Positions 34,396 through 45,405 of a stretch of DNA of 64,000 bases are shown piece after piece; positions within the stretch are counted from its first letter, which is position 1, and every line of letters begins with the position of its first letter. Made by a program: the position numbers and the translations under genes. This stretch comes from Riptortus pedestris (Eukaryota > Arthropoda > Insecta > Hemiptera > Alydidae), in NCBI GenBank assembly GCA_019009955.1, contig CM032230.1:123053001-123117000 (forward strand), in the 5' to 3' direction. A model generated the notes under the pieces. The model saw only the letters and a program-made list of their open reading frames with translations. It was not told the DNA's origin and made no database searches.

Positions 34396-36036
34396 TTATG
34401 TATATAAGATAAAGAATAGAAATGTATATAAAAATGGTAGTTTAATATACAATTCGTTGAATTATTCAATATGCTTTTAATAATTTTAAAATAAAATCAA
34501 ACATATCCTCGTTCTTGTATCTCCTTCTGTAAACAAACTCACATAGTTACGAGTCTATAAGGGTTCTACTGGTTCCACATTCAATTTTGTTCCTTCTTTT
34601 AGGGATGCCCATACGCCCAGGAATAAATAAACAAAATACACTTCAATGATAACTTTCAGCGGTTGAACCAAAAACCTTTATAACCACCGATTTCTTCTCT
34701 GCAACTTCTTAAACTGCGTCTAAATGCTGGAGACCTTATAATAGGTAGGTAACCTAGTTTTATTAGGTATAATTTTAAAATAGACGTATGCTATTAAATA
34801 ACGGTATGATAAATCACCAATATAAAAAAGTAACTGGTGTGGCTAAAAGAAATAAGACCCATTCAAGTGGTTAAAAGTGCTATTTATTACTTAAAATGCG
34901 TATAGAAATAATAACATTATCTAAGAGCCAGAAATTAGATCTAAATCTTATACATTGGACCAGGAAATTCACGGTAAAAACATTACCCGATATGAAATTT
35001 TAATTTAGAGTTGCACAGAAGTATTTAAGTTTAAAAAGTTGAGAATTCCACAAACATGCCAAAGGATTTGTTATCATTGTCACATATCCTCATTGCCCGG
35101 CAAGGCTTTACGGGCTGTTGTTTCAAGGTATTTACTCTAAATACAATAAAATATATGTTAAATTATTTTTGTGTGTCGAGATAATATTGAATAAATTATC
35201 CTTTTTAGGGCCTTACTCACCGTCTGTCGAATTTTCAATGAGTCATTGTAAGCGGATGTGTATATAGTGTCATATTTAAGAAATATTTAATCCTTTTAAA
35301 ATAACAAACCAACAGGCAAAATAAATGTATATAATAGATAAGATTCATATTTCATTTATGTAAAATCAAAGAGACTGTTTGTAGGTATTTAAAAGTTAGT
35401 ATTTGAGTTATTATTACTCATGCTAGTATAAATACGATTTGATAATACTTAAAGAAATAAATTGACCTAAAATTAGTAATTTCTTTCTAAGAAACAAACT
35501 TAATTGACATATTCTATTATGTTATATTAACACTAAATGAAAATATATACATTTCATTCATTCATTTTACGTAACACCGAAAGCTACCACTGGCATGAGT
35601 GGTATTAATAATTATATGTATTCATTCATCTAAACACAAATATTATGAGAACATTATTACAATATCATTTTTGATCAAGTTGAGGCCAGAAAAGAGAAAC
35701 ATAAACATGTTTACAGGAAAGTCTTTGAAGAATGAATAGATGACTCCGACGACAGTGCGTGTTCAGGCGTCTGCACATTTTCCTCTACTCGGCAGGATAA
35801 GGATAAACATAGATGCAGGTTCAGTCCCCTCAGGAAAAGTTTAGTTCACCAGTTCAATACCAGAGCTCGCCAGAGTGGGTGCTGGAGTCTAGTGAGTAAA
35901 CCCATTTGATTTTGGCTTTCCTAGATCCCACTTACAGTCAAGCCACCGGCCTGAGATCTGCCTTCTATTGTCCTGGCATATCATAAGGCCAGTCAGACTA
36001 TTAAACACAAATAATCCCAGGCCCTCCATAAATTAA
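34396..36036. other. A+T-rich unique intron sequence
   Basis: No repeat family or exon is recognised. 35690-36030 is less A+T-rich (GTGGGTGCTGGAGTCTAGTG, AGCCACCGGCCTGAGATCTG) but lacks an open frame with splice sites. Confidence 0.45.
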
Positions 36037-36484
36037 GTCCGCCGCACAGGGGCCTGCGTTAACTAAGCAGATTTTCCAAGTGCGTCCCGTATTTGCTTTT
36101 ATCTCGAACAAAAAAAAAAATAAAATTAAAACAATATTTGGTATTTAGGATTCAAATAAAATGCTTCATAATAAAGCAGCTTATCGTTAATATGACATAA
36201 GTAGGAGTGAGTGTTTATTGAAGGCCGAAAACTAAAAAAATCAAGTGAACATAGCTACATGTATAGAACATTACACTTGCTATAAGATTGATTTCGATCA
36301 GAGGCACAATAACGGAGATGTTTCGAATTCCCCCTTTAACACCCCCCCCCACTGGTCCGATCCTAGCCGTTAACGAACTTGATCTTCATTTTTACAGAAA
36401 ACGTTTAAATATCGAGTTTGGTTCCAATCAAACGAAAATTGAGTCCGCTAGAGCATTACACACAAATATGAACATATGTCTATA

Positions 36485-36536
<52 letters not shown>

Positions 36537-36645
36537 GTTCATGTTATCTCCTGAGTAGGATAACGGGCATTTGAGAAAATGTTCAAAAATTGCGTCACGA
36601 GTACGACCTCAATAGCTGATTTCCCTTAGGGAAAATCTGCTAAAA
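36037..36645 (+). mobile_element. Family A, complete short form, type b
   Basis: GTCCGCCGCACAGGGGCCTG at the left end, AGTAGGAGTGAGTGTTTATT lead, core, (AT)n at 36490-36534, and GATTTCCCTTAGGGAAAATC then TGCTAAAA at the right end. Part of the ATGCAAAT block is lost. Confidence 0.88.
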
Positions 36646-37216
36646 CGGGAATTGTGTGTCGAGTTGACCACGTACTGCATAAAAACTCCGAACTGCAATA
36701 TTTCAAGTAAAATTTCCATCATTCTTCCAAAATAAAAAACTTTTTATGATGAAAAAACACAGGTAATGTTTGATATAATTATAAGTATGTTACCAATAAA
36801 TGTTCATAATAAAAAAATTAACAAATGAGTCATTAAGAATAAAATTTCTGAAATCAAAAACAGATTTAAATTAAATACTCTGATCGGTATAATATATTAT
36901 ACGTTATATCTTAAGGAAGACAAAAAATTATCTTGGAATATTCTAGTTCAAATGTCCTTCACTCCTAGCACCATTCTCGTTAAACTATGATCACGAATTC
37001 ACTGGGGACGGCTAAAGATCTCCGAGATCTCCAATGTCAACGGAAAATAAAAGATCGTAAAATTGAGTCAATACTAATCCCTCAAATAGGAAACCATTTG
37101 GAATTCAACGTGACAACAACGGCTCCTTAATTGATCCCAATAAATTCCTAGTCAATTGCCACATCCATCTTGTCCTCATCAATTTGTTCATTGACTTATA
37201 AATGCGCTCAGGTTAC

Positions 37217-37249
37217 CGCCGCCGATTCGACGGGAGCAATGCCGACCAT
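37217..37249 (-). CDS. Possible alternative first coding exon of the KLF-type gene
   Basis: On the minus strand an ATG in good context (AACAAGATGG) opens 11 codons, MVGIAPVESAA, ending at a donor GCG/GTAACC in phase 0. An in-frame TAA lies 17 codons upstream, so the ATG could be a true start. The phase would splice correctly onto the PVDLS exon 5 kb downstream (…ESAA/ASGPP…). CAAGATGGTCGG around the ATG resembles YY1-type sites that often overlap start codons. The DNA is G+C-rich and sits next to CRE motifs. No TATA box is evident and the transcription start is unknown. This is inference from phase and context. Confidence 0.25.
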
Positions 37250-37264
37250 CTTGTTATGTCGGGA

Positions 37265-37365
37265 ATCCGAGGTGACGTCACCTCCCTTGCAGTTTCCGCC
37301 TTAATGATCACTATTAGAGAATAGGGAAAAGGTTATTCACACGCCTATGACGATGACGTCATTAA
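37265..37365 (-). promoter_or_regulatory. CRE/ATF-site cluster in a GC-richer island
   Basis: A perfect 16-bp palindrome, GAGGTGACGTCACCTC (37269-37284), is centred on the full CRE TGACGTCA. A second TGACGTCA lies at 37354-37361. Unlike other TGACGTCA motifs in the window, neither lies in a family A copy. The surrounding unique sequence from about 37.0 to 37.37 kb is of high complexity. It sits just upstream (minus strand) of the candidate ATG at 37249 and about 50 bp from the mariner end. Promoter or intronic enhancer function is inferred. Confidence 0.35.
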
Positions 37366-37412
37366 AGAAACCGGATTATGCTTATTTCTTTCTGTATTAT
37401 CTTTTTAATATA

Positions 37413-38373
37413 TAGGGTTGGCAAATAAGTCCTTTCGGTTTTTGTATTCATGTTTTGTTTACAATATGTCACATTTATCTGATGCAATTAATCCCAACAG
37501 AGGATTGTTTATCCTATTTGTAATATGTAAACAGTTATGTCTGTCGACACTTGTTAAGATTAGGTCAGTATTGCGTTTGTGATCCAGCTGAGAAGATGGA
37601 CGGTAATTTATTGCATTATGGGTCCCCCACTCTCTGACCGAAGCCAACTTGGCAAAACGCATTTCCATTTGCGATTCCCTGCGAAAACGTCAAGAAAACG
37701 ATCCATTTCTTAAAAGACTTGTGACAGGGGATGAAAAGTGGATTGTCTACGATAATGTGGTGCGAAAAAAATCTTGGAGACCTAGAAACGAACCACCTGG
37801 AACCACATCTAAAGCGGGATTGCACCCAAAGAAGATAATGCTTTCTGTATGGTGGGATTTCAAGGGTGTGATTTTTTATGACCTGCTGCCACAAGGTAAA
37901 TTAATCGATTCCACTCTATACTGCTCACAATTAACAAAATGAATCAATTCGACGAAAACGCCCAGAACTGGCAAATCGAAAGGGTGTCGTCTTCCATCAT
38001 GATAATGCCAGGCCCCACACTTCGTTAGTTACCCGCAACAAATTGTTAGCCCTTGAATGGGATCTTTTGCCCCACCCTCCCTATTCACCGGACCTTGCTC
38101 CTAGTGACTACCACTTATTCCGGTCTCTACAAAATTCCTTAGGTGGAAAACGGTTTGAAAATGAACAGGGTGTCAGGGAGCACCTTGATCATTTTTTCGC
38201 TAATAAACCACAGACATTCTATGAGCATGGGATTATTCAGCTGATGGAGAGATGGGGTAAAGTAATAGAAAATAATGGACATTACATTGTAGATTAAAAT
38301 AAAAATTATGTTCAAAATATACATTAGTTTTCTTTCAACTTAAAAAACCGAAAGGACTTATTTGCCAACCCTA
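37413..38373 (+). mobile_element. Internally deleted Tc1/mariner-family element with intact terminal inverted repeats
   Basis: The ends are 31-bp perfect inverted repeats starting TAGGGTTGGCAAATAAGTCC, flanked by TA on both sides (37411-37412, 38374-38375), the expected mariner target duplication. At 961 bp it is shorter than the roughly 1.3 kb usual for mariner. The missing part corresponds to the N-terminal helix-turn-helix region of the transposase. The rest of the transposase is described separately. The near-perfect ends suggest a fairly recent insertion or cross-mobilisation. Both 31-bp ends would still be recognisable to an active transposase supplied elsewhere. Confidence 0.93.
37640..38297 (+). 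pseudogene. Mariner transposase remnant (DD34D catalytic region)
   Basis: Two frames join into the catalytic half of a mariner transposase. Frame one (about 37640-37935) carries LTEANLAKRISICDSLRKR, then FLKRLVTGDEKWIVYDN, holding the first catalytic Asp in GDE. Frame two (about 37936-38297) carries ELANRKGVVFHHDNARPHTS, then LPHPPYSPDLAPSDYHLF, and ends ENNGHYIVD-stop. The second and third Asp are separated by 34 residues, the DD34D signature of mariner. A frameshift near 37935 separates the frames. About the first 150 residues, including the DNA-binding domain, are absent, so the element cannot encode a working enzyme. Confidence 0.92.
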
Positions 38374-38479
38374 TAATAATAATAATTTATAATGTACCAT
38401 AAGTTTCGCCTTGTTTTTCTCCATTAGCAAGTGTTTAAATTTTATATAAGTTAGTAGTCGAAGTACACAATTATAAAAA

Positions 38480-38900
38480 GTCCGCCGCGTGCGTTAGCTA
38501 AGCAGATTTCCCACGCTCCAATGAGAACAATATTTGGTATTTACGTTTTAAATAAAGAGCTTCATAATATAACAGCTTATTGTTTATATGACATGAATAG
38601 GAGTGGGGGTTTATTGAGGACAGAAGACTAAAAAATGCAAATACCTATGTTAATAGTCAATATAGTGAAAAACATACATAAAAACATTCCATTTACAATA
38701 AGATTGGTTCTATAAAATGTTTCGATCCAGCGCATAATAACGGAGATATTAAGAATTTGCGAAATTCTACCTCTAAGCTCCCCTTCCCAAATGTTGGATA
38801 TCTGCCGTTAACGAACTTGATATTTAATTTTACATAAAACGTTTAAATATCGAGTTTGGTAAAGATGAAATAAAAATTGCGATCGCTAGAGCTTTAACAG

Positions 38901-38958
<58 letters not shown>

Positions 38959-39077
38959 GTTTTGACCGGACCTCATTTTCGTTATCTCCTAACGATGGAC
39001 TTTTTCTGAAATGTTTCAAAAATCTTGTCATGAGTACACCCTGAATGGCTGATTTGCCTTAAGGGAAATCTGCTAAA
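38480..39077 (+). mobile_element. Family A, complete short form, first of a tandem pair
   Basis: Left end GTCCGCCGCGTGCGTTAGCT, type b lead (AGGAGTGGGGGTTTATTGAG), core, GCGATCGCTAGAGC, (AT)n at 38904-38953, right end CCTTAAGGGAAATCTGCTAA AA. The next base begins another left end. Confidence 0.9.
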
Positions 39078-39600
39078 AATCCGTCACGCAGGGGCTGCGT
39101 AAACTAAGCAAATTTTCCACGTGCTAGTACTGCACAATATATATCTCTTCTCCCCATATATTCTCAATATCTAAATAAAAATTCGTTGAGTTGAAGTTGG
39201 GGTTAAAACATGGAAGTGCGGCTTACCATTTAAGCTAAGAAAAAATGTATAGATCAACAGTTGTAGTTAAACAAGATTGGTTCTATAACATTTTTTAAAA
39301 CGACTCATAATAAGGAAGATATTCACTCTTAGACTTTCATGGTCCTTCTCAGTATTAAAATTTAAGTCGGGTACTGATCGTATGTTCAGTTCATTTTTAG
39401 GGACCGGAAACAAGAACACACTGTCAGAACCCGAAGATTTGGATTTTAATATTTTGAATTTTAGAATCCCCCCCCCCTGGATTGGCGATTTCTGCCATCA
39501 ACGACTATGAAGATTAGTTTTCAATTAAACAAATAAATTATCTATTATGGTATAGATCAAATATGCATTTTCGAGTAAAACATGAATACTAATTTTTCCT
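39078..39600 (+). mobile_element. Family A, second of a tandem pair, right part lost
   Basis: ATCCGTCACGCAGGGGCTGC starts immediately after CTGCTAAAA of the previous copy. A long-form lead and cores follow to about 39600 (GTAAAACATGAATACTAATT). The right end is absent. Confidence 0.85.
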
Positions 39601-39654
39601 TTACGCATGAGAAATAGAAAATAAAATGGGATGTAACGCCATCATCCATTCTTG

Positions 39655-39740
39655 GGTAACATGCTGTCTTTTCCAATGAGTGCATGCAAGTAGCTCTGAA
39701 GATGGAGACAATAGTCTTCGAAAGCGCTTATCCCTGAAAT
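39655..39740 (+). repeat. Repeat E with hammerhead-like core (Penelope-type motif?)
   Basis: GTAGCTCTGAAGATGGAGAC, AATA, GTCTTCGAAAGCGCTTATC. CTGAAGA and GAAA flank a stem GGAGAC/GTCTTC with an AATA loop, as in the minimal hammerhead motifs known from Penelope-like element termini. Related, weaker copies are at 26048-26092, 42745-42800 and 46175-46235 (all reverse). The ribozyme call is inference. Confidence 0.4.
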
Positions 39741-39787
39741 AAAAAACTCCAAGTACACAAATATTCTTCACTTCCATCACCAATACT

Positions 39788-39832
39788 ATGAAATCTGCTC
39801 AGCCTACGCGAAGATGCTGCGTAGGAAGAATT
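39788..39832 (-). mobile_element. Family A, isolated left end, decayed
   Basis: GAAATCTGCTCAGCCTACGC and GATGCTGCGTAGG keep the order of the left-end hairpin in reverse but are diverged. Confidence 0.4.
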
Positions 39833-40149
39833 TTTTTTTATCCAGAGAGAGAGGTCGGATCAGGTTACAATTATTTAGGTCCTGGATTTAGAGAGAGGTG
39901 AAGTGAAAGGGGTAAAAATTGATTTTATGCCATTGGACAACCCGTGGCGGGCACACTGTTCCCTGTCACATTACTACCAGAAATCGACAACATGGAATCC
40001 AAATGGACGAAAAACTCACATGACCTCTGCAATTTACTCTAATAAATTCCAGGTAATTATAAAGTTTTTCACACTTTATACTGAACGGTTCCAAAATCCT
40101 TAATGAGTGTTTGTGACTCTCTCTTTTTTTAAATGCTTGAAAATGCGTG

Positions 40150-41020
40150 TTAGTTTAGTTAATATATAATTAAATAAAAAAATACACGCTTAATTTCAAA
40201 TTAGAGGAATGGTATTTAGACAAAAAATCTAGACTATTAAATTATTAAAAGTATGGTTTAAACAACATTTTTTCTGGCCTACTCAAAATAACGGACATAT
40301 TCCGTATTTAAACTCTCTCTAATCGGCCTCCCCTTCCCCCCCCCCACCACCGGGTCTGGTTACAAACATTTTATTTTTAGATTTATTTTTAAATTCATAT
40401 GAACCGTTGAAATGTTGATTATGATTTTGATCAAATGAATATTTAGCTCTGTAGGAAATATAATCTTCATTGATGGTTTCCCATCGACATATTAGCATGT
40501 AGATATATCAATATAGTAGTATGACAACCATATTTGATATTTAAGCTAGGGATTAAGATATTTCTTGATATATTAGGATATTGTTAATGCGGCATGTGTA
40601 GAAGTGGGGGTTTACTGAAGACTGGAAATATATCTTGTTTAATATTCGAGTTTCAGAAAACATGAATAGATTAACATTTATTGAAAAACAAAATAAGAAA
40701 CAACATTGGTTCTCTGCGATGTTTTGAAATGACTCGACTCTACTTTTTTTCAGAATGAAAGTGCACTTTGCACATTAAAATACTTGAAGAGGAAAAGGAA
40801 TATTCTTGGTCTTCATTAATTGGTTCGTCCAGCATCCCGAAAGAAAAATTGATCTTTAGTTTGACGTGAAATGCATATAAATCGTGTTTGGTAACGATCG
40901 AACATAAGTTGCAGCCGAAACAGCCAAGTATATATATATATATATATAGTTTTGATGGACAATTGAAGAATTTGTTTTGTAAATCACCTCAACCTCAAGA
41001 GCTGGTTTTCATTAAGGGTT
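40150..41020 (+). mobile_element. Family A, long form without left end
   Basis: Core at 40260-40440, second lead GTGTAGAAGTGGGGGTTTAC, second core at 40640-40900, short (AT)n at 40930-40949 and right-end remains CCTCAAGAGCTGGTTTTCAT TAAGGG. Confidence 0.72.
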
Positions 41021-41035
41021 CTTTATATTTTTTCT

Positions 41036-41232
41036 AATTGTTTTGTAAATCAAGTGTAGCTATCCGCAATATCTTGTTGTCAGTATTCAATATATCTGCA
41101 ATTCTATTCATCTCGATGTTTATTTAGAAATAAAGAATAAACGGTGGCATGAGATCGGCAGAGGGAAATCTATCTATACATCTGTTGGCAGAGGGAAGTC
41201 TGCTTAGTTTACTCAGCCCCTGCGCGAGGGAC
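41036..41232 (-). mobile_element. Family A, left-end fragment with local duplication
   Basis: AAATCAAGTGTAGCTATCCG to CAGCCCCTGCGCGAGGGAC. The GGCAGAGGGAAATCTATCTA segment (41158) is partly repeated as GGCAGAGGGAAGTCTGCTTA (41190), a small tandem duplication of the subterminal repeat. Confidence 0.65.
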
Positions 41233-41651
41233 ATTTTATTATAATTAGCCTTCTAATAAGTTTTTCGTGTTTGTGTAGCGATGATGAGGTGTTGAGGTAA
41301 TCCGTCACCAGTTTCTCGCCTTCGAGAGGTCAGTCATGCCGATGATACAGCGTGTTTTGGACGTTGTTTCTCTTTGTCTAGCTCTTCCTTCTCTGACATA
41401 TATATATTTTTTTTCTTCCTGACTTACCCTTCGTATGAATGGCTCTGAACCATCCTGAGACGAATGTTAAGCGTTAGAGCTTTCGCCACTCCGGCATCAG
41501 TCGCAATTCGACGCGGTCAAAAGGGAAACTTGATCGGAAAGGTTATTTTTTTCTTTTGCTCTCTGAGAATATCTAATTTATATGCGTATGACCTGGAATA
41601 TAGTGTTAACAATTGCTGAATTTTGGAGAATAAGATATTTTTTTAATTTCC

Positions 41652-41774
41652 TTTTGCAGATTTCCTTTAAGAAAAATCAGGGATTGTGGTAATACTCATT
41701 ATGCGATTTTCGAAAAATGTTTCGAAATATCACCCAACCCTACCCATTTAATGACGAAAATCATGTCTATTCAA

Positions 41775-41829
<55 letters not shown>

Positions 41830-42436
41830 CATGTATACATTTATATATCTCTTAGTTTTCAGCCTTCAGTAACCCCCACTCCTACTCAAACCATATTAAC
41901 AATAACCTGTTATATTTCATATCGCTTTATTCCAAGCTTAAATACCAAATAATACTGTACTGTGTGAGACACAAGCAAATAAGTTCTCTGATGGCGTCAT
42001 CAATTGTCAGAAGAATTAATTAAGAATTTACGTTATTAAATCATCATGAAAATGTTTTTATGACTTGTACTTTATTTTATTACGATATTTTAGCAGTTTC
42101 ATTCAACACAATAGATCATATTAGTTGATAGCTGAGACCGGACGAGGAATAGGGGTGGGGGGTTTCGTAAATTCATAATATCTTCTTTATATGAGTCGCA
42201 ACGGAAAATGATACTGAACCAATATTGCTAAACTATGCAACGACGATTTTGCGACTGTGCTCTACGATTTTTTTTCTATACATTTTTTGTAGCTTTTAAG
42301 GGAGTTATTCTTACTTTCAGCCCCCCAAGCTATTTATTTTAGTAAACCCCTACTTTTCAAATTTATACTTAAAATATATGGTGAGATAATTTCAGTAGAA
42401 TGTCATGTAAGAAATCTGCTTAGTTTATTAACTTGG
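41652..42436 (-). mobile_element. Family A, long form with internal deletion
   Basis: TTTTGCAGATTTCCTTTAAG right end, (AT)n at 41780-41826 joined directly to TTTTCAGCCTTCAGTAACCC (first core deleted), second core 42080-42240, and a poor left end AGAAATCTGCTTAGTTTATT. Confidence 0.75.
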
Positions 42437-42474
42437 ACTTGATTGACGATGATGTAGAAATATATAAAAAAGGT

Positions 42475-42540
42475 TTATCACGCTTGAGTTGCATTATCTG
42501 AGCATATTTCCCACGTGCAGGAATGACACACGCAGACAAT
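42475..42540 (+). mobile_element. Family A, isolated left end
   Basis: TTATCACGCTTGAGTTGCAT and CTGAGCATATTTCCCACGTG, a diverged left terminus in the opposite sense to the previous copy. Confidence 0.55.
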
Positions 42541-42609
42541 GCACTGAGTCATACAAACTCAGATGACATCATCTTTTCATTGTAATCTCTCTTTATCCAT
42601 TTTTAAATG

Positions 42610-42636
42610 CCGCATAAAAGTAAAATTTTTATGCGG
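42610..42636. repeat. Small perfect hairpin
   Basis: CCGCATAAAA and TTTTATGCGG, 10-bp arms with a 7-nt loop, in unique A+T-rich sequence. Function unknown. Confidence 0.6.
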
Positions 42637-42744
42637 AAATGAGATATTAAGTAATATTTCTTATCAGTCAGTATATATTTAATGCTTTTGTGGAATCTGT
42701 CAGTAGATCTTGTCATCGCTTGCTGAAAATCAAGTACACTTGGT

Positions 42745-42800
42745 AAGCGCTTTCCAAGCTATGACACCATTTTCAAGCAAGCCTCTCGAATGTTGTACGA
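42745..42800 (-). repeat. Repeat E copy, diverged
   Basis: The reverse strand reads GCTTGAAAATGGTGTCATAG CTTGGAAAGCGCTTACC, aligning to 39690-39730 with changes in the core (TTGAAAA for CTGAAGA). Confidence 0.35.
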
Positions 42801-43106
42801 AGTCAATGCTTGAAAGCTCCTGGTTTTATGTAGTCCAATGGCTGCAGGAATGTTTACCTTCAGCCCGGGGAAGTTTGTTTACCTTATGCTGAGTTTGTTT
42901 ACTCGTCTATATCCATGAGCTGTCATTTTCGAAGTAGTTTTGAGTCCATGCAGGTAATAACTTCATCTTTGGGTGTCATGTAGATTTTCAATTAGTATAC
43001 TTATTTTCACTTTACATTTTCTAATCAAATTCACCTATTCCTGGGATTATTTAATGTACCTATTATTCATGTACATGTATCTATTATATTCTTAGTACAT
43101 TATACC

Positions 43107-43151
43107 AGCACGTGGGAATCTGCATGATTTACGTAGCTCCTGAGCGGTGGA
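43107..43151 (-). mobile_element. Family A, isolated left end
   Basis: CAGCACGTGGGAATCTGCAT followed by GATTTACGTAGCTCCTGAGC and GGTGGAC. Confidence 0.6.
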
Positions 43152-43245
43152 CAATTATTCAATTAAATATAATGAACCTAAACTCTTCGTCGTTTCGTCT
43201 CTGCCAGTTGTCGTAGCATGATTGTCAATCTCGTGGATTCCTTCT

Positions 43246-43371
43246 TTTTAGCAGATTTCCCTTAAGGGAAATCAGCTATTGAGGTTGTACTCATGACGGA
43301 ATTTTCGAATTTTTTCTTCAAATGTCCATCGATCCTACCTAGTAGATGACGAAAATGAGGTCCGTTCAAAA

Positions 43372-43461
<90 letters not shown>

Positions 43462-43985
43462 CTGTTACCGCTCTAGCGGTCGCAATTTTTGTTTGATCGT
43501 TACCAAACTCGATATTTAGTCGTTTTATGTAAAAAGAAAGATCAAGTTCGTTAACGGCTGAAATCGGACCACGGGGAGGGGGGGTTTAAAGGGGAGGATT
43601 TTCGAAATATCTCCGTTACTATTCGTCGGATCGAAAGATTGTACAGAATCAATCTTATTGCAAATTAAATATACTATAAATTTTGTTCTATACATTTATT
43701 CTGTATCTGGAATAGTAACCGAGATATTTGCATTTGTATTCTGCGTGTGGTCACCAGTAGGCTATGTTCGAACTTTCCGCCGAGAGCTCTGGTGGCCGTT
43801 TCATAACTATCCGTCCCTCGTGAATAGATTTAGAGGTTAGGTTAACTGTGTTTTGGGGCTAGAAACTACTGGGTTATTACGCCCTAAATAATGTTTTACG
43901 TTTAGAGGTTTCTTACTACTACAGTTGTTATTAGGCAGATTTCCCTATTGTAAAACTTCACGTGGGAAATCTGCTTAGTTTACTA
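43246..43985 (-). mobile_element. Family A, nearly complete short form, type c
   Basis: Well preserved: TTTTTAGCAGATTTCCCTTA AGGG, CTATTGAGGTTGTACTCATG, (CT)n(AT)n at 43373-43457, GTTACCGCTCTAGCGGTCGC, core and type c lead (GCCGAGAGCTCTGGTGG). It is cut in the left end just after GGGAAATCTGCTTAGTTTAC. Confidence 0.88.
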
Positions 43986-44710
43986 ATGTTTTACGCGGTA
44001 AAAATATTGCACGTTAACTAAATTTACATTAGAAGTCTCAGATTATATTTTTCTACATTTCCAAATATATCCAGTATATATACGAATTCCCCCTTCTGAA
44101 ATCAGAATGAATACTTAGGACAAAGAAACGAAAAACTAGAGACAAAATAAGACGGGTATATGCGTAAGGAAGAAACGAGACTCCAATTTCACCAACCACT
44201 TAACATTTGAATCACGTCAGCTAATATGAAATATTTTTAATTCTTACCTTCAAAAGACAGCATGAGTATTCAAGATTCATATCGAACACAAAATTAAAGT
44301 TCATCAGTCAAATGTGATTATCAAACACTTTCCTCAGACACACTTTTATCATCGGATAATAATACAGATATATATTTTTCCCCCAGTGAGCTCAAAACGA
44401 TTAAACTTCTCCGTAAATTGAAGGCGAGTCAGTTAAGTTGAAACGTTATATTTAACAGTGAAATGGAAAGCGTGATCTAAGTAAGTCGGCTTTTCTAGTA
44501 ATTACTAACATGTCGGCCTCGGAGTACTAAACAGCACCATCATTAGTACTTCATATTCGCGTCTCACTAATTAATTTATAAAAATAATAATAACATTACA
44601 ACCCCAACCAAGGTTCCTACTTTTACGAGATATTGGCCTTTTAATAGTATAAACAGACGTTTTAGATAAAAGGAACTATTCGATTTATGAATACAAATAC
44701 TAAAATTAAA
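43986..44710. other. A+T-rich unique DNA
   Basis: Between two family A copies. No frame, splice pattern or repeat is recognised. Confidence 0.4.
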
Positions 44711-45405
44711 GTCCGTCACACAGGGGCTGCGAAAACTCAGCAGATTTTCCATGTGAAGTTTTACAATAGAGAAATCTGCATACTGGTAACACAATACCAC
44801 CGTGAATAAATACAAACGGTAATGAGAAATCTTTCAGTTAATTAAAATAAATTCCCAACTGAAACGGCTTCTGAATTGTAAGATTAATTTATATTTAAAT
44901 AACTCAAATTTTAGTAGTCCAAGAACTAAAGAAGGGGGGGGGGCGATGAACAGAACGTATTTGCATAAATCTCACAAAGTAGTGAAGGTAAGGTAAGGTT
45001 AGAAACGACAGAAGGTTAGAAGAAGTTTCCACCTGACCCGAGTACTGACGGAAATGGCCGATCTAATCCGAACTATACCCGACCACAGACTTCATAAAAA
45101 TGCAAATATCTCGGTTAATATTCAAGATAGAGAATAAATGTATATAACAATATTTATAGTAAATTTAATTGGAAATAAGATTGATTCTGTACAATTTTTC
45201 TATTTGACGTACTGTAACGGAGATATTTCGAATTTTCGAAAATGCTCCCCTCTAAACCCCCCCCCTCCCACTGGTCCGATGTCAGCCGTTAACGAACTTG
45301 ATCTTTCTTTTTACATAAAACGACTAAATATTAAGAAAAATTTCGAAAATTCCATCATGAGTACAACCTCAATAGCTGATTTCTCTTAAGGGAAATCTGC
45401 TAAAA
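44711..45405 (+). mobile_element. Family A, type d, (AT)n region deleted
   Basis: GTCCGTCACACAGGGGCTGC, type d lead (CTGAAACGGCTTCTGAATTG, GGTTAGAAGAAGTTTCCACC), core with AAAACGACTAAATATTAAGA, where the hairpin-(AT)n block is missing, then CTCTTAAGGGAAATCTGCTA AAA. Confidence 0.88.

Noticed and set aside
37616..37894. 92-codon minus-strand frame across the mariner
   Set aside because: Shadow of the transposase reading frame on the opposite strand.
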